The notes: generated by a model not told the origin, from the sequence alone. A stretch of 64,000 nt of DNA from Botrytis cinerea B05.10 (GCF_000143535.2 NC_037314.1:1550001-1614000); one strand, 5' to 3'. Positions 34,677 to 46,554 are shown, numbered from the stretch's first letter. Program-made: numbers and translations.

Positions 34677-35548
34677 TGTCGATTTATTGTTGCAAAAGAA
34701 ATGGATGTTTGTTGGGGATGTGGTGTAGTACGGAGGCGGATTTCACCAACGCAGATTTGCAAATGCGCCCCGATTCGTGAAGTGTTGAGAAGTTAATAGC
34801 GGAACTTGTAAGAATTATATGTCGATTAGGTCATGCGTATATTCCCTTAAACTTTGCGACTGATCAAGTGGGGTTAATCCTAGATGAATGTTTGTTGAAT
34901 GGACGATGGCGAAGGTATATTATGTAAAAAGGTGCGTAGAGTGAGATGGTGGAATGAAACTTTTGGCTTGGAAGCAAGCAGGTGGTAGTATTGTTCTATT
35001 GTATTATACCTAGGAAAAGCTTCTACAGAGGGCGAGGTGAGGTCAGACTCTGTGGGATCAGAAAGGGAGTGAGTTTCGATAACGAGTGAATATAATAGAT
35101 GTAGATGAAATGAAGGATGTGAAGACACGGAAGCAATACAGAATCTGATATAATATTATATTGCGCAGTTGTATTTCAGTCGGGACGGGAACCGAGCGAG
35201 GAAAGGGGAGGGAAAGGGAAAAGTGTTGATGTGAATGTTGATGTTGAGGGTGATAATATGAAGGGTTGGGAATGGGAATGCGACCAAAAGTAATAGGTGA
35301 CGACACGGAGAAAATGGATCAAGCTCAAATAGGATGGAAATCCGGTGAAACCCCTGCCAATAAGGAGAAGAGAGAGTTTCCAAAGATTCTAGTCATGCAG
35401 GTAAAGATTCGATGCAGCTAATGCCAATGATAATAAGGAGGAGGAGGATCTAAGCACAAAGTTTCTGTTTTCGAGCCGGCCGTGAAGCGAGAGACATGTA
35501 TATGGGCAACGGGTATGTGAAGACATACACGGATGCATATACGGATGT

Positions 35549-35582
35549 AGATACAGATACAGATACAGATACAGATAGAGAT
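35549..35582. repeat. GATACA/GATAGA hexanucleotide repeat
   Basis: A run of gatacagatacagata grading into gatagagata in the ned1 upstream region, with further imperfect copies to about 35650. Confidence 0.85.
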
Positions 35583-36267
35583 AGAGATACATACATATAC
35601 GCATACATATGCGAATACAGATATACAAATGCAGATGCAGATACATATCAAGATACACAATATAAAGTCTCACAGGACTGACTGACTTGGGGTAGGCAAT
35701 GGACTGGATTCCATGACATGAGATGGATGACATGGGTGCTTGATTGAGCAGGCCTCGGCAGGTAAGATCTGCCAGGCATACTCCGTATTTGAAAAAGTCA
35801 TCACAGATTCACACGATGAATGTGTGATTGAGCATCGATGCATCTGAATGCAATGTGGAGCAGAACACATGTGAGAGTCCCTAGGTAAAGTCTTCCCAGA
35901 TTGATTGGATTCTGGCCGAATGAAGGAGAGAGTGCCGTCTGCCTAGGTTGTACACCATACAGAAAAAATGCTTTGGTCGAAAACTTTTCTCGTATTGGCT
36001 CAGTGGGTTGTGATGAAAAGCATGCTAGCGACATGGGTTCCGTGGGGTTATTGGGATCAGAGAAAAGTACCTAGGTAAGTACATGTAGACGGAGCAGAAT
36101 GTGATGCAGAATTTATGGATCGATGCCGATATCTGGGAATGTCGAGATTTCTCTCACATGTGAAAGGAGAGGGGGGAGGGGAGAGCAATCAACCACATAT
36201 GATAGGTAGGCGAGTGGAAGGAAGGACGGAAGGATCCAAGAAGGAAGGGTATGTGTGGAGTCGCGGT

Positions 36268-36308
36268 AGGAGTCGTGGTAGTCGTGGTAGTCGTGGTAGT
36301 CGTGGTAG
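36268..36308. repeat. 9-bp TCGTGGTAG tandem repeat
   Basis: About 4.5 near-perfect copies of tcgtggtag in intergenic DNA. Confidence 0.85.
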
Positions 36309-37066
36309 TATTGCTATTCGATCAATTAGATTGATTAGATATGTAACAGACCGATCAAATAGGAAATGCCTTTTTCTATAATTACGAGAGGACATGGCCT
36401 AGAGTCTGATTGCTGTCGCTAGTACATACTCCATGCAATATTGATGGACACTCTCACTAATGGCAATTGTATCACAATAGTATGACAATAGTAAGACAAA
36501 GCGGTATTACCCAAATGCTCAGTGCGCATGCTGATGCTCATGCTCATGCTCATACCAACCAAGGGACGGAGTAAGTATCACGTGCTCATATATCAAAGTA
36601 TCAGAGTATCAGAAGCAGAGTATCAGAAGGGAGAAAATGATCATGAGGTGGTGAATGATATATCTCCCTGGCATAGCTTCCAACGAGACCGAGTCTCAAA
36701 TCGTTTACTCGCTCCATTCCATGTAGACTTCGCTTCTCCTCGACTTTCAATTCAATCAATCACTTCCACAGCTAGACAGGTTAGATATCCTATTGTACGA
36801 GCACGATGATGTTTCAAGGGATGTTTCAAGTACCAAGTGATGTGTGAATCACATTGATCCGGCTACTTCAAACATACCCCGCAATTAATGATTTCCGTGG
36901 TGTCCATTCTATTGCTACATATGATATCTCGTAATTGATAATGGCAGTTGCTTGAATTCGGACTAGAATGGAGCTTTTTCTATTGAAGGGTTGTTACATA
37001 CGTACATACGTACATAGGTCAGAGGCAGCAGGTGGTATATCACGTGACTAGAATTCGATATTCAAT

Positions 37067-37070
<4 letters not shown>

Positions 37071-37099
<29 letters not shown>
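37071..37099. repeat. (AG)14 microsatellite
   Basis: Uninterrupted AG array of about 29 bp in the region upstream of the FN3 gene. Confidence 0.9.
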
Positions 37100-37103
<4 letters not shown>

Positions 37104-37927
37104 TTACCTCGTCCCATCATTATCCATCCAATCGTCTTGATTATATCCAGTCTTGTTTTGTTAACCTTTGCATCCAAGTACTGCTCACAGACGATACATA
37201 GGTACCTCGGTAAATAAGCACAGAAGTTGTGAGTTTAGGTTAGACTTTGCAAATAATCAATCCACCGTTACTTTGTGATTCTTGTTCTTCCTTGTGTATA
37301 GAACAGCAGATCTACCGTTGCCGAATTCTGTACTATCGACATGCTAGTCAGCCTCCGTACAGACTTTTCAAGGCGACGGCCCGCGCCCAGCCTGCTCAAG
37401 ATGTTAGCCAGGAGCCAGGAGCCAGGAGTCAGGATAGATCATCACAGCCAGGATAATAGATACTAGATAATCGATACTAGATAATAGCCTCAAGATCCGT
37501 TTCGGCAGTGAAAGGGACGTCCTTCCCCATTCAATCTCATTGGCCATGTCCATACTCGATGAGTCATTACTAATCACGCTCATACCAAGATGTGAATAAT
37601 GTAATTGGCTGCATCATGGAGATTCAAAGATGGAAAATGGAAAATCTTTATGCATAATTGCCTGACATCTGCGGAAATCACTTAAGCCGTGGACCGTGGT
37701 AAAAAAAGCCAAAAGAAAGCAGCTTGTAGATTAATCGAGTGAGTGCCATCGCGAAATTGTACCACATCTTCATTCAAACACGCACACTCTCTCTGGCAAC
37801 TTTCACCACCACCACCACCTTTCCCCTGACCACTGTTTCGTTACCTTCTCTTCCCCCCCCCCACCGTCATTAGTTCTCAACAACCTCTTTTCTGAGTGTT
37901 TTGAGATCTATTCGGATTTGATTCTGT

Positions 37928-40900
37928 ATGAACGCTGTCGACTACTACACCAGCTTGATTGACTGGGTGTTTAGCCATGCAAGAGTGCTCCACGAATACA
38001 TGTTTTTAATCCAGTCGATAGTGACTTGTACGGCCCTATTCTGGTTCGTGGCACACCATTCAATCGAACGTCAGAAGCATGCCTTGCTAACCTATGACAT
38101 CAAAGGCTGCTGAGGAGGGCATGGGAGGTTCTTTGGACCCCTCTACCACGACTTATTAGCATTTTAGGTGTCGAAGTCCCCGATCCGCCAGAGGTTTCTC
38201 TCGCATGCATTAAATCAGATGCGTTAACTTTACATTGGTCGTCGTCGCCACCGAACAAAGGTGTGGTGCGGTACATTATCCAAGTGAATGGTGTCGATGG
38301 TGAGTTCTCTACAGTGCATCGTGCCCGGAGTACTCCAGTCGCGCTAACATTCTATCATTAGTTGGCGAATCGACCCAAGGAGAAACAGTCATTATCGAAG
38401 GGCTCAAGCCGGGTAATTTTTACAATGTGAGGGTGATTGCGGTTGGTACGCAAAATTTTCAGGCCGGGAGTAGAGTTATACGGTTGAGAACTTTGGGGCG
38501 AGACGGACTTCCACGGCATGGAGTAATAAGGAATGAAGCCGATCTGTCGAATGAAGATCAACATGATGCTAGTGGAGAAAGTTTGCCCACGGTTCGGGCC
38601 CACGGAGTACCAACCGACGGCACGAATCCACCCGCAGCTACAGTTCAGGTTGTCGTACGAGAATCGAGCGTTTCGCATCCTAGCCAGAGGAGAAATACCG
38701 TAGGCAGAAAGCACTCGCAATCAACAGCTACCGCTACCGCCGAGAGCTGGTCCGCCTCGAATGCTCAACCTTTGGATGAGAGCCGGGAGACGATACAAGA
38801 GTTGCAGGAACAACAAGATAGGATCCAGAAGGAGCTCGAAGATGTTATTGCACAAGGTCTCAAGGAATCTGAGGAGATCAAAAACCAAATCCTTCTTTTA
38901 TCTGAAGATAAGGATAAAAAGACAGAAATGGTCAAGGACAAGGAGGAAGCGAGCGAGACGTTGAGAAAAGAGGTCAAGAATCTGGAGGTCAAAAATCGGC
39001 AAGCACAGTCGCGAAAGACGGCACTACAAAAGAGCCTGCAGGCCAAACAGGCAGAGAGAAAGAAGATGCAAGATGAACAAGCGCGCTGGAAGAAGGAAAT
39101 GAAGTCGATGGGCGCTGAAATGGAGTCGTGGAGTCGCGAGGCAGAGGAGATACGCACGTCTACAGAGGCCAAATGCGAGGAGCTTCGTGAGAATATTCGA
39201 AACGTTCAAGATTTGATCACGAAATTTACGCGAGAAGTCGCGGAGAAAGGGTTATTGGTGAAAAGCCTAGAAGAGGAAAGAGAGGGCCTTGGAATCGGGC
39301 TGGATGACGATCAAGCCCGTGAGTGGGAGGCTTTAGAAAGGAGAAATGATATTCAGTGGGAGGCAGAAAGCAGAACGCAACATGCTATTGCGCAAGACTA
39401 CAGTCAACGACTGGAGCGACTTGAGAACGAACTACAAGCTGCACAGGCCAATTTCACGGCGCTTTATGCCCGGCTACCAAGCAATCCAAGCGAACTCATG
39501 AGTCATGCGAATTCATCTGGAGTTGACTTCGATCCGAATGGACAACACGGTAGAGCCAAATCTCGAAGACAACGCACCCGCAAGAGCCGCACGAATACGG
39601 TGTCATCTACTTCTGGCTATGCAATGGCCGAATCCCAATTTTCAAGTACTGGTATATTCAACAACTTCAACTTGATGAGCTCACCCGCTTTTGCGGCAGC
39701 TCCCTATTTGAATCTAGCTATGAGTAATGATACGGCGATGGCCTCCATTTCGGGTCATTCGGGAGGCATGAGTGAAGCTGATATCCAGTCACTTACTGCC
39801 GGTGCACCACTCAGTCCGACAGCAACCATGCTATTACCTTCAACTCTTTTTAATGACGATGAACTTCAAGGTGCTGGCGAGCAAGGCCCTGAATATATGT
39901 CAGAGTTGCACCATCCATTTAGTCCATCGCAGCGACATAATGATACCCAATCTCCAGGGTCTAGTCGCTCTGCTAGTCTAATGTCTAGTCCTCACGCATC
40001 ATCACAGAATCTCGCAAAATATGGCGTCACACATCATGATTATGCTCTCGATGCTGATCGTAGTTCGCTTGGTTCACCCTCGTCAAAGTTTGGAGTAATT
40101 GGATCACCAGCGCGAACTGGTCAATCAACATCTCATAGGAATTTTGGCAGCATGTTTACTTCTCTTCGAAAGTCTGAGAAGGCTCCTCAAGATGGACTCC
40201 CTCTCGGTAGTTTGAAAGGCCAAAGCCATTCATTTCCACGCTCCACTGATGAACCGGAGACTCCCAGCAGGGCACGTCGTATAAGCTTTTCATCCGGCTG
40301 GGGGAACGTCTTTCAGCGCAGCGCTACAGTCGGCGACTCTTCTGAAGGTAACGCACCTGCTCCAGCTCGTCCAAATGGTCGGAGACAACTTGGCTTTAGT
40401 ATGTTTGGCTTTAGAAATGAAGAGACAAACCATCTACGTTCCGCTCGTGATCCTAGTAGCCCTCGCCCGACTTCCATTGCCTCTTCTGATCTGCCACGCC
40501 CATCAACGGATAGTGCACCATTCGGGTGGGGGCCAGGAGCTGACGGGACCATAAACAAAAGTCCACTTGTTACCGATTGGTCTGTGTCCGCCCCACCAAC
40601 TTGGTCCAGCAATCCATCGAGAAGGCCTAGCTTCCAACATGGTTCCTCTAGTGCACTAGCCTCTGAAATTTTGAGCGGATCAGACGAATATTTCTATGAG
40701 GATAACATTCATTCAAGTCCACCTCCAAATCTGGGGGCCATCGGCACTCGGCCTCCTTCATCGCACAACTCAGTTTTACCTAAACTCAACCCCACTGCGC
40801 CAAAATTTGAACTACCTCAAACGAGTGAGCCTGTCTTTTCCCGCCTTTTGAGAAGTAAAGGCAAAGGCAAAGCTCCAGATCAGAATACCGAATCCTTCGA

Positions 40901-41432
40901 CCCTATTTATGATGCACCTCACCCGATTACCTCTTCTCCATCTGAATCAAGAAAGTCCCGAGACTCGCCATCTATCCGCACGCAAAACAGTGTGGCCGAA
41001 TCGATAGATAGCTTAGATAGGACCAAAAGTAACACAACGTCCGATATGGCAGGAAGCGCGAAAGGAGAATCATCCTTCACGAAGCTCCTCCGTAAAGGTA
41101 GTTCGAGTAAATTCAGTTTGGGAGGAAAAGATTCGATTTTCGGGAGGAAAAAAGGGGGAAGTAGTACGGCTGCTTCGGATCACAATGATAGGGATGAAGG
41201 GTTGGATGACCTTGGTGATTCTTTGTTAGTTGGAGCCGGGGGAGAAAGTGCAACTAGCAGTCCAAGGATTGGCGGATTCGAAGGAAGTGATGGAAAAGCA
41301 AAGGGTGCGACCAGGGAAAGAAAAAGCTCGACCTGGGGAAGATTCCAAAGGAAAAAGAGAGAAAGTTCGGAAATAGAGAGGAGTGAGAGGAGTGAGGCGG
41401 AGACGACAGGTACGGAGGATGAACATGAATGA
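37928..41432 (+). CDS. fibronectin type III, coiled-coil membrane protein
   Basis: Three exons join in frame: 37928-38043, 38106-38299 and 38362-41432, for 1126 aa. The first intron has a CTAAC branch and its donor is GTTCGT. Joining gives a membrane helix (FLIQSIVTCTALFWLL) near residues 26-41. A fibronectin III domain follows at ~57-148 (PEVSLACIKSDALTLHWSSSPP, then YIIQVNGVD, then LKPGNFYNVRVIAVG). Residues ~245-470 form a long coiled coil rich in Glu/Lys/Gln. The rest is Ser/Pro-rich with SP and RKGSSSKFSL-type sites, a likely phosphorylation tail. No catalytic motif. Fungal orthologues are uncharacterised; a scaffold at a membrane is a guess. Confidence 0.85.
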
Positions 41433-42937
41433 GTATGCGCAACCGCCCTGGTTTCCTCAAGCGAGTGGGAGTGCAGGAACTGAGCATTGGGGGAAGGAGG
41501 GGGAGTTTATGAATGATATGATTCTCATCATATATACATATTCGTATACTCGTATACTAGCACACCAGGATATCTTGGACGTGAGATGTACGCAGCATCT
41601 GCAAAGCATTTGTTGATTTGTTGACTGGAAATCGTTAGCGTTGCATGCACACCTACATAGTAAAAGCAATTTTTTTGATTTACATATTACACTCGAGTTT
41701 TTTTATAGCCAAGTGACTGCCGATTTCTTGTGTACGTGTTTGATGTGATGGGTCGAGTATGAGTATTATACATGCGGTTTTATCAGGGAGGGTAGTGTGT
41801 AGAGAGTAGGTAAGCTTTATTCATTCATCTAGCTACGTACCTACCTAGCGACTTGGGTATACAAAGGCTTTTTCAGTGGGAAAGAAAGAAAGAAAGAAAG
41901 AAAGAAAGGATAGAAAGATGGCGGGGTTCCAATGATAGAAGGTTATTGTATTGTATCGTTATATGTATATGTATATATTGGGATAACGAAGCCGAGACGG
42001 AGAGGGGGAGAGGGGGAGTGAGTAAGTTACTCATTTACAAAATTCTTCACTCTAATGTATAGTATAGTATCTAGTAAAAAAGATATTGATTCACGTACCT
42101 ACACATATCCCAGGAATCTATTGTAGATAGATAGATAAACAGGAAGCCTATATCAAATATATTTCTTTCGTTCTTTCTTTCTTTACTCATTCATTGACCT
42201 ATTGAAAACTCGAGTTCGATAAGAGAACAACGCGTCGAATCCAAGAATCCAATCCACTCGGATCCGTATAGATAAATATATATCAATAGAAAGAAAATTC
42301 TAGTACATAATACATGAGTACCTAGAGTCAGTCAGTCTTCTATCTTCCTCTCGGCCAACGAAGATGGAAATGGAAATGGAAATAGAAATACAAATAGGAA
42401 TACAAACATGAATATGAGTACAAGGGAAGGGAAGAACGATCAAACACCCATAGTTCCCCAGGCAAGTACATCTATCCATCCATCCATCCAGTGCAACCCT
42501 CCTCGCTCACGCCAAAATCATTCAAAGCAATTACTTACATCCCTCGAACTATACGTTCTCCTGAAACCTTTTCTTCTTTTCCTCCTTTCTTTTCACTTCT
42601 TTCCCCCCCCCCCCAAAAATAAACAGACATACTCTCATCTCATCTACACATTTTACCAAATCTTTTGGAAGCATTACATGTAAATCCATCCAAAACAGCG
42701 CTACGCACATATTTCCACCCAAGCCAATCCACATATCATACAATCATCATCCCCAACGGCATTCATCTTTATCCAACATGGGACAAAAACTTGTAAAATC
42801 CCTCACCCCGCCATCAGGACCCCCCACCCCCTTCCTAAAAAAAAAAAACAACAGAAAGACTAATTTGCTCAAGGAAAAAGTCGAAAGAAGCATGCCCTCT
42901 ACCCGGGGGGCGAATTTGGGCTGAAATAATAGAATGT
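41433..42937. other. intergenic with microsatellites and a C run
   Basis: 1.5 kb downstream of the FN3 gene. It includes a GAAA array, TATGTATATGTATATATTGG near 41960, TAGATAGATAGATAAAC near 42125, GAAATGGAAATGG near 42370, CATCCATCCATCCA near 42475 and a C9-C10 run near 42605. A 48-codon ATG frame from 42778 (MGQKLVKSLTPPSGPP) ends just before the next gene; it could be a 5' exon or uORF but no join is clear. Confidence 0.5.
41880..41908. repeat. (GAAA)n tetranucleotide microsatellite
   Basis: About seven copies of gaaa/aaag in 3' flanking DNA. Confidence 0.9.
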
Positions 42938-44620
42938 ATGTTCGGGAGACGAGAGACGTGTGTTCCTGATGATATCTCGGCCGTCTCAATTAGATGCTCC
43001 ATACCCTTATCTCCCACGACTTCGATTCCAGATGTAGCAGGGAACGGAAATCCAGATCCTATCGAAAATAACGACAACGACGACGACAAAAACAATACGT
43101 TGAATGAAACAAGTCAAGCAGAACACGAAACGAGTCCTTTTAAAGGTCTCGGACTCGCTCAGCGATTGAGATTGCTCGAGCAGGGACATAGTCAAACCTC
43201 GTATGAGAGTAGTGTGTCTTACGGTTCAAACTCATTACCTCCGTTACCCTCAGCAATCCCCTTCTTCGATTATTCCACTACAGTGGACACTACAATGGAC
43301 AATACAGTGGACAATACAATGGACACTACAGTGAGCCCTACAATGGACCACACAGTGGACAACACAGTGGACACTACAGTGAGCCCTACAATGGACCACA
43401 CAGTGGACACTGCAATAGACAATACAGTGGACAATACAATGGACACTACAGTGAGCCCTACAATGGACCACACAGTGGACACTGCAATAGACAATACAGT
43501 GGACAACACAGTGGACACTACAGTGAGCCCTACAATGGACAACACAATAGACACTACAATAGACAATACAGTGGACAACACAGTGGACACTACAGTGAGC
43601 TCTACAATGGACAACACAGTGGACACTACAATGAACCCTACAGTGAGCACTACAGTGAGCCCTACAATGGACAACACAGTGGACACTACAGTGAGCTCTA
43701 CAATGGACCACACAGTGGACACTGCAATAGACACTACAGTGGAGGAAACCGTCTTGCTACCGACCAACGAGCAACCTTCTTTTCCCTACACAATATATAA
43801 CTTTGATAGCTCCGGATTGGTAATATCAGATATCAGTGGGATTAATGTAGAGGAACAATATCATCATATCATGGCAATCGTCGGCCAAGCTTGTGGTAAA
43901 TGTCCAAAGTGTGCAAGTGGTAATCGTGTTCAGGGTTTGATTGATACTATAATCGATATACGGTTCCCGGACTTGGATACCGCTCTATTCCGAGATGGGA
44001 TTCTAAGTGAATTTGGATTCGACGACTTCTGGAATGAGCTGATAGTGGCCGAGCCCGAGGTCAGAAAACTGTATGTCAAGTATGAAGAGTGGTACCCAAA
44101 GATATGGGAAGATATTGAAAAAAATGACGATCTGCCAGCTATTTCGAAGGTTATCGAGGAAGAGTTTTGTCGATCTCGAGATTTTAGACGAATCTTGGCA
44201 GGTAAAAAAAGCACGAAATCTAAATGGGAAAAAATGAATCTACTTCTTTTCGTGGTAAGAATGCGGAGAATTCGAGCAAAACTAGAGGAACGCCCCCAGA
44301 CGCAAGAAAAACAAGAAACGCAGACGATAAAAACCACTGCAAAGAACCGCAAAACTAGAGACAAGGAGAAGAGGAGGAAAATCAAGGACCGAGAAGATAA
44401 GGTCGTAGCCAAATTGATACATGAAATCCATGAGGAGAGAAGGAAGGTTACGACAGAAGTAAACAAAATCGATTTCGAACTAGCAAAAGGAGAGAGCACA
44501 AGGCACCTGGTTATAAGTAATTGCGGTTTTGAAGATTTTTATGCAGGGTGGGAACAGACATTAGTATTCCTACCATTCATGAACATTGGGATGTTTGTTT
44601 CGTTAATGATGAAAAGCTAG
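42938..44620 (+). CDS. orphan protein with a Thr/Asp minisatellite array
   Basis: Open frame of 560 aa from the ATG of MFGRRETCVPDD. I recognise no family. An acidic, Asn-rich N-terminus leads to a leucine-rich short helix (GLAQRLRLLEQGHSQ). Residues ~113-270 are repeats of TVDT/TMDN/TVSP/TMDH units. A C-terminal globular-looking part follows: HHIMAIVGQACGKCPKCASGN, with a Cys-x2-Cys-x2-Cys pattern that could bind metal, then W-rich YEEWYPKIWEDI. A strongly basic region (~460-525, TTAKNRKTRDKEKRRKIKDRE and IHEIHEERRKV) is probably coiled coil. The frame is open for 1.7 kb and the non-repeat ends look coding, so I favour a real, fast-evolving gene. Downstream exon possible. Confidence 0.6.
   Translation: MFGRRETCVPDDISAVSIRCSIPLSPTTSIPDVAGNGNPDPIENNDNDDDKNNTLNETSQAEHETSPFKGLGLAQRLRLLEQGHSQTSYESSVSYGSNSLPPLPSAIPFFDYSTTVDTTMDNTVDNTMDTTVSPTMDHTVDNTVDTTVSPTMDHTVDTAIDNTVDNTMDTTVSPTMDHTVDTAIDNTVDNTVDTTVSPTMDNTIDTTIDNTVDNTVDTTVSSTMDNTVDTTMNPTVSTTVSPTMDNTVDTTVSSTMDHTVDTAIDTTVEETVLLPTNEQPSFPYTIYNFDSSGLVISDISGINVEEQYHHIMAIVGQACGKCPKCASGNRVQGLIDTIIDIRFPDLDTALFRDGILSEFGFDDFWNELIVAEPEVRKLYVKYEEWYPKIWEDIEKNDDLPAISKVIEEEFCRSRDFRRILAGKKSTKSKWEKMNLLLFVVRMRRIRAKLEERPQTQEKQETQTIKTTAKNRKTRDKEKRRKIKDREDKVVAKLIHEIHEERRKVTTEVNKIDFELAKGESTRHLVISNCGFEDFYAGWEQTLVFLPFMNIGMFVSLMMKS
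43277..43743. repeat. 12-bp minisatellite, ~39 units
   Basis: Units of the form acagtggacact, acaatggacaat, acagtgagccct and acaatggaccac fill about 467 bp without a break. Higher-order copies of about 72 bp are visible (for example the block starting ctacaatggaccacacag near 43388 and again near 43460), which suggests recent unequal exchange. The array sits wholly in the coding frame of the orphan gene. A block of 12 keeps frame. Confidence 0.93.
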
Positions 44621-46028
44621 GACCTGATGAATATTGACTGCAGGAGAATTGATATATCAAGCGTTGAGCCAAGGTACTGCACAAGCATTGGCATGAACTT
44701 GAAAAACGATTCTAGGGCAAGGCAAAATCTGGTTAATTCGTACATAGCGTCATTTTAACATCGATTGTACATAAATATAGCAATTCGTTGTCACCTCCGT
44801 TGAATCAACTTCATCAAGACTAGTTGATAGGGAGGATATATAAAATCATTTCAGCGTCTATCTGTGTGTTTGTACGATGATAAAGACGAATCGCTAGAGA
44901 AATATGATGAACCGCAAGCTCGAGTATCAGATGAGGTGGTCGATGCCCAATATACAAAGAAAAAGTGCAGTGAAAGAAAACGATGCCAGGAGCGTCGATC
45001 TAAAAATGGCTGTAGCTAGACTCGATAGGTCTTTGTGGCCGTTTCTTAATGTGATATACCGAATTTAAAGTTTACAGAAACCGAGGAATCAATATAGCAA
45101 AAAGTTGCGTAACGTTAGGTGTATCGTGTGACCTACGAGAAAATTCGAAAGGCACAGTGCCGTGCCCCTACATGAAAATTATACACAGAAGGAAAAAATG
45201 CAGCGATAAAGACTGCAAGCAATGTGCCGCGTGCTGAAATACTCAGCACTCGAATCCAACATTCACTTTCCTTTGCAAAAAGTAAACATGATAAGTGTGT
45301 TCAATTTTTTTGTTCTTGATGAAACAGCATCGTTACATGATAATTCTTTCGCTCTGGCGTGGATGGTTGTAGGGTGGTGTTGATCAGATATAGTTGTTGT
45401 AGCAAGACCCAGAATACAAATGGAAAGGCACATTTATGCATATACATTTTTTGCGCTTCTTGCGCTTCTTTTGGTATGTTGAAACATCCCCTCTCGTAAT
45501 TGTAAGCGCCAGGGTGGTTAATGCGTGCAGAATATAATCAATAATAATGGCTGCTGTTCCTAGAAAAGCAGTAGGATTTTAAGTTTTACAACGCAACCAC
45601 AGGCTCAAATCTGTTAAAACCCAAATCCGTTTGACAAGACCAAAAGTCCACAGGGCCGCGCGATTAGTTTCAACATCTTGTATAATATAGCGAGGTTGTA
45701 ATAAACCCTTCTGTGCCTCAAACTGGTCTCGTCCCCGGAAGACAGCGTAAGTAGATAGAGGATATATATCTAGCAAAGGTGAAGGAATCCCCTCGCAAGG
45801 CTTCTCAAGAGAACGGATCAATTACGAGAATTTCGACGTGTAAAATAATTTAAAGTATTCAAAACGCCTACAAACAGAACTTGCTGCTGTGTTGTGTAAT
45901 GGTATGTCTGGTGGGGAATCCATAACATATTTTTTTATATTTTATATGTATATATTTTTTTTTTAGCAAAAGTGCCCTAATATCGTGTAGGCTCTAAGCT
46001 TAAGGGAGAAATCTATTCATTGGCTTCA
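44621..46028. other. intergenic, one coding-like stretch
   Basis: 1.4 kb between the orphan gene and the small membrane gene. At about 44850-45020 a plus-strand frame after TTTCAG reads RLSVCLYDDKDESLEKYDEP and continues hydrophilic to a TAG at about 45020. It might be a further exon of the orphan gene, but no matching donor is clear. The rest is AT-rich with a long T/A run near 45930-45965. Confidence 0.35.
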
Positions 46029-46554
46029 ATGAATACGGACGACAACACTCCCATCGGTGCCTTATCCCATGATGATGTGATTCAGATAGTTTTTGGCACT
46101 ATAGCAACGGTGGTGGGAGTTCTTAGTGTGGTTTTGGCATGGGTGGCATGGAAGTCGCATAAGGCGCGGGCTGGACGGAATTCCTTCAATGAAGGCATGC
46201 TTTTGCCTTAACTTTGACGAAATTGTGTAGAGTTATGCTGATGTTTTTGATAGCTCCATCTTCTGACACATCCGAGCTTCGCCTGGTGGTCACAAACATA
46301 AACAACATAACATAGGCTTGGAAATGAATGGCTCACGGGCACCGAATACGATGTTGTTCGACTCAGGATAGTCAAGCTGTTGACAGAGAATGTCAAACAT
46401 CACGTCGACTCTGGAAAGAAAGCTGTTTGTGGATATACTCAGAAATATTGGAAGAGCCATGTAATCAAGATCCCGACTTACTTAAGAAACAGACCATACG
46501 TGTTTGTGACTGATGGTACGAGTGAGATCTCGACTAGAACCAGCTCGGTAAACT
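46029..46554 (+). CDS. small membrane protein with a second coding-like exon, splicing unsure
   Basis: The first part, from ATG 46029 to 46211, encodes about 60 aa: NTDDNTPIGALSHDDVIQIV, a membrane helix (TIATVVGVLSVVLAWVAW) and a basic stop-transfer KSHKARAGR. A second frame after AACATAG (acceptor at about 46317) is open without ATG from 46318 to TAA at 46554, reading GNEWLTGTEYDVVRLRIV.. then YTQKYWKSHVIKIPTYLRN. A GT donor before the stop of part one is not seen; a GC donor or an unnoticed site is needed. Part one resembles small single-pass peptides I associate with Sclerotiniaceae genomes. It may be a relic. Function unknown. Confidence 0.35.

Larger units (their letters stand above)
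34677..37927. promoter_or_regulatory. 3.2-kb divergent intergenic region rich in simple repeats
   Basis: This very long gap divides ned1 (minus) and the FN3 gene (plus). It includes GATACA-type repeats, a TCGTGGTAG array, CATGCTCATGCTCATGC near 36530, an AG array, ACATACGTACATACGTACATA near 37005, and a short AGCCAGGAGCCAGG tract near 37410. A CTTCATTCAAACACGCACACTC..CACCACCACCACC region at 37770-37830 followed by a C run looks like the transcription start zone of the plus gene. No domain-bearing frame on either strand. It probably holds long 5' UTRs of one or both genes. Confidence 0.5.

Noticed and set aside
35389..35733. Cys/Ile- and Tyr/Leu-rich minus frames over the GATACA array
   Set aside because: Microsatellite artefact in the upstream region of ned1.
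43250..43767. Two long minus-strand open frames rich in Cys/His and in Val/Ser
   Set aside because: They exist only because a 12-bp array without stop codons in these frames lies here; no start context, splice sites or non-repeat part support them.
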